Notes: generated from the letters alone by a model not told the origin. DNA of 64,000 bases from Theropithecus gelada (GCF_003255815.1 NC_037673.1:11363006-11427005); one strand, 5' to 3'; shown: positions 12,601 to 24,784, counted from the stretch's first letter. Made by a program: numbers and translations.

Positions 12601-14705
12601 TATACACTAACCACAAGGAAGTTATAACAGTGCAGGCAACTGAAGTGAGCATTTCCATCCTCTCTTGATGATTTTCCAACCTCTGCACAATTGGCAAGTT
12701 AACTCTGCCTGAAAAAGTTTTTTTTCAGGCATTGTTGTTAATCAAAGGAAATGAAGTCCAATGTACATGTCTTGAAGACACTTCTGAAACATTAGAAAGT
12801 GTGTCATCTTGGCAGCCAGCTGAAGTGCAACCATTTGGAGCACATCTATTTATCAGTACACACAGAGAGCAAGTTTAAGACTTGCACATTGGAGTTGAAT
12901 GGAGCATGAAGAAGGGGCAGTGGAGAACACATAAATATTGAGCAATGACCTTCCATTTGGAAGTTGGAGGCAATCCCTCACATGGGCTTTTATGCATTTA
13001 AAATTTATTTCTCTGGGTTCCAAGGTGCAGGTGGATTGTAATAGGAATAAATAATATCATGATCCAGGAAACCATAGGAAAGAAAGGTTACCAGCATGAA
13101 AAGGAGTTACTACCTCAAGTAGATGGCAATTTCAGAAAGGCAATTATAATTTCTTTACAAGAAAAAAGCAAAACAGTCTTTTCATTTAGTAATTATAAAA
13201 GTTTATATATATATATATATAAATATATATATTTCTGTTTTTTAAAAAACACCTTCGAAAAACATTCATGACTTTGGAAAAAGTTTACTTAATTTTGTCT
13301 ATTTCTAAGTGTCTACTGAGAGCTTAAATACTAATAGAGGGAATGTGCATGCTCCCAAATAAGCTGAGTTCTTGCCAATGAACCATTTGAACAAAACACA
13401 CAACTGAGAATTATAGAGATATATTAAAAGACCGTCTTTCTAACAGCTCCCTTGAAAAAATAAGTACACATGTCTCAATGCCAGTTAAGAAGTTGGCACC
13501 TGCAACCACAGAATGTAAGTTAAAAATAATTTCATCTTGTGAATATGGAAAATAATACCTTGCACTTAATTTCCCTCCAATTACATCTATTGCAAAATGT
13601 TATATGACAAAGTTACTTTTTAATTGCTTATATATTTATTACAATCTTAGTACAGAATTCCACCTCTTTAGCCTCAGAACAATGCCAGTGAAAATTAGAC
13701 TAGCACATTCTGTAGCATCCATTCCTAACTCATTCTGAATGACATTTATATTTTAGTAACATAAAAAACGTAGACCTTAAAAACCTGAGGAACATCAATC
13801 TTCTCAACAAATAACTGTTTGAAAAATACATACACTTATGCTTTTAAAATTATTTATTATTTATTTTTCAAATCCAATGTGATTTCTACTACCTCCACTC
13901 AAAACCTATTAAATATCTAGTGAAAAGGGAGGAGGTTTTAGACATCATCTCATCTAAGACTCACTTTATAGATGAAGACATTTGAGTTCTAGAGAAGTGA
14001 TATTAATTGAATATAGGATAAATCTCCTTAAGAAAACTAATACCTTATCAGTCATCAGTAAAACCTAATGTAAAGAACCGGTCTCTCAAGTCTTTGATTT
14101 TAATGGGAAAAGGTAACAGGCTCTCTTTTTTTCATCAAGTGAATTAGTTTCAAATTTATTAAAGTTTTGTTAATACATTCTTAGTACTTTAAATTAGTTG
14201 CGCCAGCTGAGGGAGGCAGTGTTTTCCTGTTACTAGCTGCCCCGCTGGGTAATTGATGGCTTGTGCCCATGCCTATGTGATCTCTCTTCTCCACTGATCT
14301 GTAGTGCACCTGCCACGTGCCTGTGTTATCCATTCCCAAACATTCCGCCCATGGTTCTCTGGTTAGAGAATTCAGCTCCTCAGAAAGCCAGAAAACACTT
14401 ATTTTTGGTATCTTATTTTATGTTTGCCAACTTTTTATTTATGGTATAATTCTACTTTTATTGCTTTATAAAAAAATTAGCAAGAAGCACTAGCATTAGT
14501 CTAAGAAATAACTGGTACTGCAGTAATAGATGACATGTCTTAATTCTCCTTATCTCTGCAAGGGCCCTTAAATTCTCTGCAACGTATTTCTTTCTCTGGT
14601 TCTAGAAATTCCCCTTAAATTAAAAAGATGTTCCATACACAAAAGTTGCTGAGTGCTCACTAGCTCTCCTTATAACTGTAGAGAACCACGGACTCCCACC
14701 CACCA
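9628..14705. other. Long unassigned tract
   Basis: About 5 kb without a gene or a repeat I can name with confidence. Features are a (TA)n run at about 13203-13232, short T tracts near 11161 and 11793, a G-rich patch near 12570-12580, and a possible very old MIR-like antisense segment near 13950-14030. Frames do not exceed 100 codons and have no recognisable domains. A repeat search would probably recover further old elements. Confidence 0.4.
13203..13232. repeat. (TA)n microsatellite
   Basis: An alternating TA run, 'tatatatatatatatataaa' followed by 'tatatatat', within AT-rich DNA. It is self-complementary and likely to vary in length between individuals. Confidence 0.9.
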
Positions 14706-14982
14706 CTCTTGTTCTATCACCCAGGCTGAAGTGCACTGGTGCCATCTTGGCTCAATGCAACCTCTGCCTCCCGGTTCAAGCAATTCTCCCACCTCAGCCT
14801 CCCGAGTAGCTAGCACTACAGGTGCTTGCTGCCACACCTGGCTATTTTTTTGTATTTATAGTAGAGACATGGTTTCACAATGTTGGCCGGGCTGGTCTCA
14901 AACTTCTGACTTCAAGTGATCTGCCCGCCTCAGCCCCCCAAAAGTGCTAGGATTACAGGCGTGAGCTACCGCGCCCCGGCCA
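14706..14982 (-). repeat. AluS: AluS (antisense), lacking its A tail
   Basis: A dimeric Alu in reverse. It begins inside the antisense right arm at 'ttgttctatcacccaggctg' with no preceding T tract, so the 3' end is truncated. It ends at 'ctaccgcgccccggcc'. A frame of 88 codons that starts just before it is an antisense Alu reading and is not a gene. Confidence 0.88.
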
Positions 14983-15155
14983 TAACCTCCATTTAGGAAC
15001 AAGGCAGGTTTCTTATTTCTTTATAAGCAAAAAGATTTCCATGATCTGTGACAATTTAAAGAATTCTGGTTTGGGCCAATCTTTTCCATCAGAACTGAGA
15101 AGGAATACTTGAGAAAATCAAAGAAATAGGACATTGCGATGCAAACTGTCTACAT

Positions 15156-15380
15156 TAGTAGTCTCCAAAAGGGGGTGATTTTGCCCCCCAGGGGACATTT
15201 GGCAATGTCTGGAGACATTTGGGGTTGTTACAATGGGGATGAGAAGGTGCTACGATCATCTAGTCATCTAGTGGGCAGAGGGCAGAAAGGCTGCCTACCA
15301 TCCTACCACACGCAGGAAACCAAGTACAACAAGGAATGTGCCAGTCCACAGAGTCAATAATGCAAAGGCTGAGGACCTTG
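15156..15380 (-). mobile_element. MER5A: MER5A hAT-Charlie MITE
   Basis: A short non-autonomous hAT element. The diagnostic block is 'gattttgccccccaggggac' followed by 'atttggcaatgtctggagac'. The left end 'agtagtctccaaaaggggg' and the right end 'ggctgaggaccttg' fit the degenerate MER5 terminal repeats. It includes a small duplication, 'catctagtcatctagtgg'. Orientation depends on my recollection of the consensus. Confidence 0.85.
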
Positions 15381-15383
15381 ATT

Positions 15384-15543
15384 TCAGTTCTGGCTACTTA
15401 AAATGCTGTCTTCATACCAGCAGCTTTGGCCTTTCCCAGGAGCTTGCTGGAAACTTGGAACCCACCACAGACCTACTGAATCAATCTACAGTTAGCAAGA
15501 TCCCCAGGTGACTCATACGGATAGTCCAATTTGAGAAGCACTG
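15384..15543. mobile_element. MER5B/MER58-like hAT-Charlie MITE
   Basis: Immediately after the MER5A lies a second MITE-like sequence. It contains 'aggagcttgctggaaa', 'cacagacctactgaatcaat' and 'tccccaggtgactcatacgg', and ends in 'tttgagaagcactg', the typical end of several Charlie-derived MITEs. The exact subfamily is not determined. Confidence 0.65.
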
Positions 15544-17435
15544 ATTATACAACACTTAGGCAATTCCTACATATTCTAAAAGAGCATCTGTCTTATAGCA
15601 CACAAGAATACCCTTAACTGAAATAACAGACTATTACAGCATCCTGTCTCTAATATGATATTAACATTAGTTCCACTGTATTGCATATGAAAAAATTCCA
15701 TGCAATACGGAAAATTTCCCTAACCAGTACGGAAAATTCTGGTTAGGGAAAACGAACATACTAGAACCTCTAAGAGGCTAATGCATCTAAGAATCTCCAA
15801 GAAAGGGATATCATAGGTACCATTTCTCAAAATTATGTAACTCTAGAATCTTTTTTTTTTTTTTTCAGAGCTTTTAATAAGTCTAAGATTTCACAGAACA
15901 AATTTTCTTTTCTCAGCATGGAAACTAAACAGAAACTGATTAAGGTTGAGATCTCTCTCAACAGAGCCTTGAATCAGTTATTACTTATGATGCATGTTGC
16001 TTCAACGAAAGACAAAACCCAAGGCCTGTCTTAACAATGAAAGTCTGGCTGGAATCCCATAGAACCTCAACAAGAGAAAACCTTTATCAAGTGTTAACCA
16101 TGCCTAAGTAGAAACTTGCAGAGGAAGACTTCTGACATATAAAAATCCAGGTGAAAAAAATATCTTAGGTATTGCTGCATGTTGAAAGAACAAAGCTTAG
16201 GACTGGAGATGAATTCTCTACATTCAGAAATCATATTAAAAAGACACATGCTTTTATCACATTATCTACTTTAGTGATAAAACACTTTATTATGTAATAG
16301 AAAAAAATCTGTTAACAAGAAACTCTTGGGAACAATTGCAAAATAGAAGGAAACACACATAAGTAATTCAATGTCAATGGTGACTTTATTATGCACATAA
16401 ATTACATGGAGTCGCAGACTGTCTCTTTTCATCACTAATTGCATTACTGGTTATGTAAGGTTCACTGAATGAATAGAATCGCCTTGGTATGGACGGCTTT
16501 GCAAAGCTGTGAACATTTCCTTAGCAGTTAAGAATTCCCTAAGGCTGCCACACACTGGGTGCAAATCCTTGGCATGCAATGTTGATATGTTGGACATCTA
16601 TAAATAGGTGTAATGTTATACTATCTAGAAAAAACAAACAACAATGCCAAAAAGCATATATTTGTAAGTATGATTAATTAATAAGACAACCGGACTGGTG
16701 TCACACATACCTAGGTTCAAATCTGCACATGCCCTGTGCCCTGACTGCCTAGCAGCATCAAGGGAAAGCCTGCATCTTCCTCATCAAGCACTTGAGTGGA
16801 ATGTGGCATGAGCCACATGACACGCAAAAACAGAGAACACAGGGTCTCGGCATCACTCTGTTAGCAATCACCTTTGCTATATTTAAGATTTCCATTTTTA
16901 GGACTGCTTAGCTATTCAGACATTCTTGGATGAGAAAGAGTCATTTTGGTCCACCGGAATCATTCTTTTGGACAGAGCTCCTGAAGACATACTGAGCCCT
17001 ATTGACTCTGCTGACCAATGGGAGTGGTGTATCCCAGATGGCATCAGGAGAGTACTCTAAAGCATTTAACTTTTACTGAGTATATCGTTCATGCCACTAA
17101 AATAAAACCCAATATATCAGTGTTTACTGTGAGACACATGGTGGGTTCAAGGCGTCGGGAAGGTTTCTGCAAAGATAGCCATGCACGTATTCAAGGTCAT
17201 TCTGAGCAGAGGATTTCTTTTTTCTTTCTTTCTTTTTTTTTTTTCAGCATAGGATTTCAAAAAGGTGAGCCCGCCTCACTTTTTATGATTACATGTGAAG
17301 TTGTTAAATAACTTTGTTCATTTAACAGTGATTGAACTTTGCTTCTCTGGAAGCATCAAATATGCACATTATAACTCTCTCAGACATTCTGCTCTGAAGT
17401 GTGCAATGTGAGAGTTCCATGAACACAGTAGAAAC
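15544..17435. other. Unassigned sequence with compound inverted repeat
   Basis: No gene or repeat named. It contains the inverted repeat at 15706-15751 (listed separately), a T tract at about 15850-15865, and a T-rich run near 17216-17244. A weak MIR-like block, 'acctaggttcaaatctgcac', lies near 16710-16729. Confidence 0.4.
15706..15751. repeat. Compound inverted and direct repeat (quasi-palindrome)
   Basis: The arms tttccctaaccag (15715-15727) and ctggttagggaaa (15739-15751) are perfect 13-base reverse complements around an 11-base spacer. That spacer, tacggaaaatt (15728-15738), is also a direct repeat of 15706-15716. The arrangement is what a template switch during replication produces. 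No family or function is known to me for it. Confidence 0.9.
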
Positions 17436-17439
17436 ATCA

Positions 17440-17670
17440 CTGGCCCAGGAACAGGATAAACCACACTCTAATCTGTTTTACTAGGAGTATCCACTTCCCA
17501 TTGGAAAAGATACTTAATCTCTTTGAGCATCTATTTCCTTCTCAGAAGAGGAGTAAAAGGATATCTTTTTTTTTTTTTTTTTTTTTTTTTTTTGCCACAC
17601 TTGCAAGGTTATTAAAAGGATTCATTTAGGTAATACAAAATAATTTACATGTTTAAAAATGATAAAACTG
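17440..17670 (+). repeat. MIR: MIR SINE with T-tract inside
   Basis: The block 'aagatacttaatctctttga' near 17508-17527 followed by 'gcatctatttccttctcaga' matches the MIR segment around 'acttaacctctctgagcctcagtttcctcatc'. The 3' part resumes after a T tract of about 27 bases (17567-17593), which may be an inserted tail or an expanded homopolymer. Confidence 0.6.
17567..17593. repeat. Poly(T) tract, about 27 bases
   Basis: An uninterrupted T run inside the MIR. No Alu or L1 body is attached, so it is either slippage or the remnant of a very short retro-insertion. Confidence 0.9.
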
Positions 17671-17894
17671 TTCATTGATTCCATTCCCTTTTCTTCACGG
17701 TGCGTAACAATTGTAGCTTTCTTTCATTAAGGTTTAGGGTAATTGTTTTTCTCAGTGAATATTACATTGTATGAGCTTGGCAGGTAAAAATAGCAACATC
17801 GTTTCTTAAAAGTGAAAAAAAAACCTACAAAGTTTGGAGAGCAATTTCGTGCCGCAATTTACACCTACTACATATTGAGGTAGATCCATTCTAT

Positions 17895-18335
17895 CAATAC
17901 ATATTGACCACCTATTTATGTCGCAGGTACAGCCCAGGTGTTTGAAACATATCCATAATGAAAACACATCAAGATCCCCATCCTTGTGTAGTTTCGATTC
18001 TAGCAGCAGGAGGCAGAACATAAAGAATATTATAATAATCATCAAATTATGTATTTTGTTGGAAGATGGCAATCACATATTTTACAAAGGAATCATAGAA
18101 CAAGGGGGTTGCAATTTGAAGCAGCTGAGTCAAAGTAGGTGCTTTGAGAAGGTGGCACTGAGCAAAGAATTGGAGGAGATGAAGCCAGCAGCATGAACTC
18201 TGATGGATAAACTTTCCAGGCAGAGGAAGAGAAGGGCAAAGGCCCTGGGGTAGATGCAAACTGCTATATTCAAGGCACAGGAAGCAGCAGTGGAGTTGGT
18301 CAGAGTGAGTCGAGGGTGGGGCTGGGAGGTGAGGG
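17895..18335 (-). mobile_element. L2: L2 LINE fragment (antisense)
   Basis: A decayed LINE-2 3' region in reverse. The sequence near 18200-18290 ('actttccaggcagaggaaga', 'gcaaaggccctggggtag') matches the complement of the L2 segment just upstream of its 3' UTR. The 156-codon minus-strand frame at 18047-18517 reads along this fragment and shows no L2 reverse transcriptase motif. Ends are approximate. Confidence 0.6.
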
Positions 18336-20007
18336 CCAAGTGGTGACAGGAGGCTGTCACCACCAGGCCTCAAAGGAGGAAGCAGTTTGCCCACAAATGT
18401 GACGTTGGGGCCACAGATCCTAGGCACAGACAATAAGGGTGAGCTTGTGAGGAATTTAATTATAATAAGAAACCAACTGGCATTCAATCTGCTTTTCTTA
18501 TCATTGTGTGCCAGCAATTCTAAGCAATGTCACAGATCAAATACTCCTCAACCCCTGAATTCTTTTTCGGTCTAAGGGCTAAATAATTGTCATGGTTACT
18601 GTGAAGTTCTAATTGCGTGTAATATATGGAACTTCCTGCTATACGGTCAACCCCTAAAATATGGAGACTCAAGCTGCATGGATTTGGGTCAGGAAGAAGT
18701 TGGTAGTGGTCCAGAATTGTGCGAGTGCTGTCTGTGTCTCCAATCCCTGTATCACCAGAGAGTCCTGAATTTAGATTCAAAATAACAAAACTACAGTAAT
18801 AACAGCAAAGAAACAGATCTTCGGTTATAATCTATGTAAGCACTTGGCAGTTGAATTCTATTTCAAATTTAAAACAGTAAAATAGATCACAAACTGTAAG
18901 GTGTAATATTTTATGTGTCTATGCGTGCACATTTTAGTTCATGCATATATTTTATTTATGTTTAAGCACACCGTTACGATAGAAACTTGTTACTGTGAAA
19001 TTGTTATTCTCATATAATTGTAATTTGTTATTAAACTTTAATGAGATTATTATTGTGAGACCAAAAAATAATTACAATGTTTTTTCTCTTTTTTCCCAAA
19101 AAATGCACTAATGTAATTAAAAAATGTTACATAATTACTTATTTCCTTTTATGTACTGTAATATTTGTTTGTTTCTATTGCTCTGAATACATATATGAAG
19201 TAAAATTAAAGAATTTCATTTTTTCACTTTTTGTTCCTGGTCATTATTATTATTCATTTGACGTCATATTTATTAATGAAAATAACTTTTTGAATAGAGG
19301 AAGAAACGTTAAAAAAAAAGGACCTACTCCCGCTGTTGAATACATAAAGCAGACCAAAGATTGGAAGGAACTCATTGATTTTATTTCTTAAATACTTAGT
19401 GCATGAAGTACAATAAAATCACTTAGTCTAGAGGCCGACTTTATTACTTTTGGCTGTTCGTCTCCACAGTGGGAAAGTTTCATTAATAGTTGAATCAATA
19501 AATGAATCAATAAGAAAAAGTGAAAAAAACCTAGATAATACTATTTGAAAGGCTGACAGGAATGTGTCAGGTCAGATATAGGACACAGGTACCAACGTGG
19601 CACTTTGTGTAGGATGTTTCACATTAAATTAGCTTATCTTCTTGCTTTAAACATCTCGAAGATGTTTTAGGCAAGAAACATAACAATAGTAATTGTTATG
19701 TCCAATTTCTATAAGAGTTAAGTCCTGTACATGATACCAAGCAATATATAGTATTTAATTCTGCTGGTTTTACAAAAACATAACAGCAAAGGAAATCAGT
19801 CATGACTCCCTACCATATGGTCATAAAATTGAACAACTGATGCTTGTCATCTATAAGTCAAACTGTGGATAACTATGAAAATAAAACTATTTTAATTGAT
19901 CTTTTATCAGTTAGATAATTAGAGGTATGAAGAACTAATTCAGCTTGATGGCAAAAAAAGTAGATGTATTCTAAAATCATCAAATACATATATATATACT
20001 TTCACAG

Positions 20008-20008
<1 letters not shown>
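18336..20008. other. Unassigned AT-rich sequence
   Basis: No recognised gene or repeat. A 104-codon plus-strand frame at 19077-19391 is rich in Phe, Tyr, Ile and Lys as expected from AT-rich DNA and has no recognisable domain. Confidence 0.4.
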
Positions 20009-20038
<30 letters not shown>

Positions 20039-20323
20039 GAAATGGTCTCACTCTGTCGCCCAGGCTAGATTGCAGCTGCATAACCATCATAGCTCACTGC
20101 AGGCTCAAACTCCTGGGTTCAAGGGATCCTCCTGCCACAGTATCCCAGATGGCTGGGGCTATAGGCATGTACTATCATGCCCAGCTAATTTTTTAATTTT
20201 TTTTCTAGAGATGGGGTTTCACTACATTCCCCAAGTTGTTCTTGAACTCCTGGCCTCAATCAATCCTCCCACCTCAATCTTCCCAAAATATTGGGATTAC
20301 AGGCATTAGCCACCATGCCCAGT
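20009..20323 (-). repeat. AluJ: AluJ (antisense)
   Basis: A full-length old dimeric Alu in reverse. A T tract of about 25 bases at 20010-20034 is followed by 'gtctcactctgtcgcccagg' and the left arm from 'agagatggggtttcactaca' to 'attagccaccatgcccag'. The high divergence and the 'catcatagctcactgcag' and 'ctcctgggttcaagggatcc' patterns point to the J subfamily. Confidence 0.88.
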
Positions 20324-21284
20324 CTAATTTTTTGATATATAATTTCAAACTACAAGCTATAATGGTTCCCTCCCCATATTTATTATATTATGACTCAACA
20401 GAATGTGAAACAGGTCCATATAACACAGATTGCTATCCCAGAAATTTTGTTCATTGTCACAACACTGTCTTAAAAAAGTGACATTAAAAACACTTTGTAT
20501 TTGCCTAAAAAGGTGCATGGTTAAAATAAATCACTTCTTCCTATAGTTATTTATATTAAATTCAATCATATGTGAACGATTCTTTATCTAGATTTTTAAA
20601 TTTTCCTTTTATAAAAATGTATTTTTATCCAGATATTTGAATATGTCGATAGTCATTATAGTCTTTCAACAAACTGAGAATCACTGTTAGTGCAATAATT
20701 AAGAAAGGATTAATAGCACTTCCAGATAGTTTCACTGTATTTCTGTGCACTTGTAACTGTTTCATTTTTAGACCAGGGAAATAAAAATATCTTGTCCTTA
20801 CTGCTTATCTAAGTATACGTCCTTATCATAAAATGCTTAGAAAAACAAACAGCATAAAGAATAAAATAACAATCACATTACCTGCGAAAAAGTACAGTAG
20901 GAAATTTCATCTATATTAATATTTAGTTTATGAAAATAATGTTCAACTTTTAAACATAAACAGTGTATTATTTATCTAGTTTTATAGTTTTATGGTTTTT
21001 TTTTTTTAAATTTAAAAACCTATCTTCCACCACGGTTCTTGCTAATACACATAAATATTCAATCTGCATAAAACATATGATTCCATTTTACGTATTTATT
21101 TCAGCAGTCCTCTGTGAATCCTTTTTCTTTCCTTTTCCTTTTCTTTTCTGTCCTTTTTTCCTTTTTCTGTTCTTCTCTCTGTTCTCTAAGTCTATGAGCC
21201 CATTGCCCCTCCCTCTAGCCTTTTGTTTTGTTTTGTTTTTCCTTCTTTATTACTGTGGATAAAATATGCTGAATATTTCCCATG
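20324..21284. other. Unassigned AT-rich sequence
   Basis: Nothing recognised except a pyrimidine-rich strand at about 21118-21205. The plus-strand frame of 99 codons there is a Phe/Leu-rich translation of that tract. Confidence 0.4.
21118..21205. repeat. Polypyrimidine (TTTCC)n-like tract
   Basis: Nearly 90 bases almost entirely of C and T on the plus strand, made of interrupted TTTTCC/TTTCT units with a few G interruptions. Confidence 0.85.
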
Positions 21285-21495
21285 TTATGTTTCAGCTGCT
21301 GTGCTCAGAGTCTTATGTGTATCATCCTAGCTTCCCTCACAACTTTCTGAAGAGCCATTACTAGTGGTAATCATTTTATGATGAGGCAAAAATGAGGCTT
21401 AGAGAGATTAAGCAGTCGCCCAAGGTCATCAAGATGGCAGACTGCAAAGCTGGGATTCATATTCAACAGGGTCTGTTTCCAGCACCAGAGCCTTT
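21285..21495 (-). repeat. MIR: MIR SINE (antisense)
   Basis: The block 'tgatgaggcaaaaatgaggc' followed by 'gagagattaagcagtcgccc' and 'aaggtcatcaagatggcaga' is the antisense MIR core. 'tgggattcatattcaacagg' continues toward the tRNA-related head. Confidence 0.75.
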
Positions 21496-23030
21496 CACAG
21501 TAATAGACACCGAAACACACATTCTCAAGCATGTGCCAGTGTCCTCTTGTCTGAACATTTCCTTGGAATACATTTCCATCAATGGAACAACTCACAGGCT
21601 AACTTAAAATGTTGGATACATACTTCCAAATTATCTTCAAGAAATATTTTACCAATGATGCCTGGAAAAGTCCTGGCTTCCTATTTCTTAGGATCTAATT
21701 TTGTTTACTTGATATTTTAAAATATTTTTTGATCGATTTGTCTTTTTGTTCGTATCTGCTAAGGAAGAAGCTTTTCTTCCCCTCCTCTCTAAGACCCTGT
21801 TCTTCCTGATCATGGCACAGGAGCAGGTCAAATGACCCAGCCTCTTGAAGAATGTCTGCAGATGGTGAGTTTCCTCAAGTTGCTGACCTCCTTCTGCAGT
21901 CAGGTGGAAAGGTGCACCCTGGTCTGTCAGTGTTCAGGAAGCTGCTGACACGTGGGGCATCTTGAGTCCCCATGCACACACGGTGCTTCCAGGACATCAA
22001 AGCAGCCACACATTCTCATTCGCATCCTTCTAAAACCGACCTTTATTTTTCTGTCTTCTATTCCGATTCAGCCTCCTCCTCTTCCAACACTTTCAGTACA
22101 TCCTAACTAGTAAAATTATACTCGCACCTGTAGAGTACTCAGTCACTACTATCCCTGTCTCCATCACCCTTTCTGCTCATTGAGCAAACTCCACTGTTCT
22201 TTGCTCCCTTCCGCCTTCAGCTGGGCTCCATGGTGTATTTAAAAACTCAGCCAGCTTTCCTCAAATACTGCACCACCCCAATTCCTTTGTCAATTTTCTG
22301 GTCATTGCTAGTCTGGCAAAAAGTCCAAAACTGGATCAATAAAGCTGTCTGCCTTCTCCATGTCTAAGTTCCAACAAAATAACTTCGGCTGCAAAAAGAG
22401 CACAACTGGACAGGAAGCTGCTCAGGAGAATCCACGCTGTGAGGAATCCAGCATCAGCTGGTCCTCCTTCAGTGTTCCGCACAGCATTTCTTATTCCCTA
22501 CCGACCTGTCCCTCTCATCTCCACCAGTCGCTCCACCCACTGAAGGGTGGCTTCCATGCAAGCCACTTTGCTGGTAGCGCGCCCCCCAAACCCCTGCTAT
22601 CTGCTTGTCAGTGAAATTGTACTCCACCTCTCTTCCATAATTGAAATAATTTTCTGCTAGTTTATGACAACTCACACCCCTAATGTTCTCCCAAACGACT
22701 CCTGCACCCATCACTCTTCTTTCTGCGTTTCTCCACCTGTCTGATAACCGTTGGCAACCTTCTCAAGGCTGCATCAGGACCTGTGCTAACTCTACACTCT
22801 GTCCCTTGACAATTCAAGGGCATCCCGTCACTAACTGCTTTCCTAAGGATACCTCCACATCTAGCCATGATCTTGCTCCAGAGTCCAAGTGTATGCATCT
22901 AATTGTGTATTTGCCTATTTCTTTAGAAATCCAGGTTTCTGTCTTCACCATCTGGATACAGTATAGTCATGTTCATGGACAGACATAGACAAAGGAGCAG
23001 GCTTGCTTGGCTAAATCTTACTTAACTTTT
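21496..23030. other. Unassigned sequence, moderately GC-rich
   Basis: No named repeat or gene. The overlapping frames of 70-101 codons at 22360-22988 on both strands have no recognised domain. Part of this stretch could be old L2, because a clear L2 3' end in the same orientation follows. Confidence 0.35.
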
Positions 23031-23285
23031 GGGTTTTAGCTTAGATACTGCCTTCTATATATGTTAAATCTGGATTTAGTATATTTCTATTCTATTGCAT
23101 CCTGAACGTTTGTCGTACCACTTAGCACATATACTTTCTTATATAATTTTCTGTCTCTTTCATTCATCTTTGTAAACTGGCTCCATCCATGAGGGCAGAG
23201 AGAACACTGACTTTTTTTTTTTTTTTTTGACTATTATATTCCCGGCTTTATACAGTGCAACCAGCAGGTGTTCCTGTTACCAAGA
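23031..23285 (+). mobile_element. L2: L2 LINE 3' end
   Basis: The order 'cttagatactgccttctata', 'taccacttagcacatatact', 'gtaaactggctccatccatg', 'agggcagagagaacactgac' follows the L2 3' UTR, where a transcript-like tail reads around 'agctccatgagggcagggac'. A T15 tract at 23216-23229 interrupts it before 'tatattcccggctttataca'. Confidence 0.6.
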
Positions 23286-23730
23286 TAAACTAAACTTAAT
23301 GGAATTTAATTCTGCCTGAGAATATAGGCCATGAAACCAAGGCTATTTGGTCCTGCCCTGTTAATCACCATGCCTCAGCTGTTACTTTCTAGGGATGGTG
23401 ACGCAGACAATTTCCTCAAAAGCCCCTTTCTCCAACCTTATCAACTCTTGCTAATAGATGCCAAGTAAGCTACTGACCTATCCATTTTTCAGGGAAGAGG
23501 AATCTACAGACCCACTTGGGTTCAGTCTTACATCTTGCTGCACTTGGAAAGTCCTCCCCACAATTATTTTCCCCTAATTTATATTTTTTAACATGCTGCA
23601 ATCTTTAATCGACTTGATGCCTGTTTTGCTACATTTATTTTTTCCAATTAATAAGTTATCTTAGCACCATTTAATTCAACTATTCTCTCATGATCTAAAA
23701 TTTCAACTCTATAACTAGTAGAATCTTCTA
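23286..23730. other. Unassigned sequence
   Basis: Nothing recognised in this stretch. Confidence 0.35.
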
Positions 23731-23734
23731 GCAC

Positions 23735-23870
23735 CCTGGCAAAGAGTACAGACCCTAGAGTCAGCTGCTTGGATCCAATTCCACCTGATATTCAACAGAC
23801 TTTGAGCAGATCACTTAATCTCACTGTGATTAATTTATAAGTAAAATGCTTAAAGTGGTACTGATATAGA
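23735..23870 (+). repeat. MIR: MIR SINE
   Basis: The block 'aaagagtacagaccctagag' followed by 'tcagctgcttggatccaatt' and 'gagcagatcacttaatctca' matches the tRNA-related head and core of MIR in forward orientation. Confidence 0.7.
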
Positions 23871-24109
23871 GAAGATTTTTACCTACTACTGTGTATTGTT
23901 ACTGTAATCAGATTTCATATTTTATCTTCAGCTCCATTTACTTTATTGAACTTGTGCCACATTTATTGCTGAAGATGGATAACACATTTTTGTGTCTAAG
24001 AGAATATTATTAATTCCCCTCCCTTTTAGAAAAAATATTTTTCTACTCTGATGTAATTATTCCTATAGTAAAATTCTTTGTCCTCCAAACACTAATTTAA
24101 AAAGTCAAC

Positions 24110-24315
24110 TACCACTTTTGTATTTATTTCTATGGGTCAAGGATTGTATTAAAAACTTTATTTACATAGGTAATCAAATTTACTCATATGAGACAGGCTT
24201 TATTTATTACATTTGCTTTATGAATTAGGGGAATAAAGGTTGCAAACATTAAGTAATTCAGGTTGTCTAAGTCTGAACTTTGTACCCTATATGACTATAA
24301 CATATCACTTTCATT
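24110..24315 (-). repeat. MIR: MIR-like SINE (antisense), decayed
   Basis: The sequence near 24150-24300 has the antisense MIR order: a tract like 'actttatttacataggtaat', then 'gaattaggggaataaaggtt' in place of the 'gatgaggaaactgaggc' block, then 'gtctaagtctgaactttgta'. Divergence is high. Confidence 0.5.
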
Positions 24316-24326
24316 ATAGAAACAAA

Positions 24327-24618
24327 TTTTTTTTTTGAGACGGAGTCTTGCTCTGTCACCCAGGCTGGAGTGCAGTGGTGTTATCTTGGCTCACTGCAAC
24401 CTCTGCCTCCTGGGTTCAAGTGATTCTCCTGCCTCAGCCTCCAGAGTAGCTGGGATTACAGGTGTGCACCACCACATCCAGCTAATTTTGCATTTCTAGT
24501 AGAGATGGGGTTTCACCATTTTGATCAGGCTGGTCTCAAACTCCTGACCTCAAGTGATCCACCCACCTCAGCCTCCCACAGTGCAGAAATTACAGGTGTG
24601 AGCCACTGCACCTGGCCA
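24327..24618 (-). repeat. AluSx: AluS (antisense) with target duplication
   Basis: A full-length dimeric Alu in reverse. A short T tract is followed by 'gagacggagtcttgctctgt' and the element ends at 'gtgagccactgcacctggcc'. The flanking direct repeat agaaacaaa occurs at 24318-24326 and 24622-24630 and is the probable target duplication. The frame at 24525-24740 that reads into it is an Alu translation. Confidence 0.92.
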
Positions 24619-24784
24619 TAAAGAAACAAACTATGATGAGGTTGGGATAGGATTTGGGTTAAACACAGACTAATTTGGGAGGAACTGACACTGTTGAATA
24701 CTGTCTTCTTGTTCAATATTGTGGTTACTGTTTTATCCAATTATTTATGCTCTTCATTAAAGTTTTCTATTATTAATATAACTA

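Noticed and set aside
13203..13232. Alternating TA run as a possible replication origin or matrix attachment site
   Set aside because: AT-richness alone is common in this window and there is no further support.
16685..16800. Possible forward MIR
   Set aside because: Only about 20 bases resemble the MIR head, and the core that should follow is not recognisable.
18047..18517. 156-codon minus-strand frame
   Set aside because: It runs along a decayed L2 fragment and into flanking DNA. It carries no reverse transcriptase or endonuclease motif and no signs of a gene.
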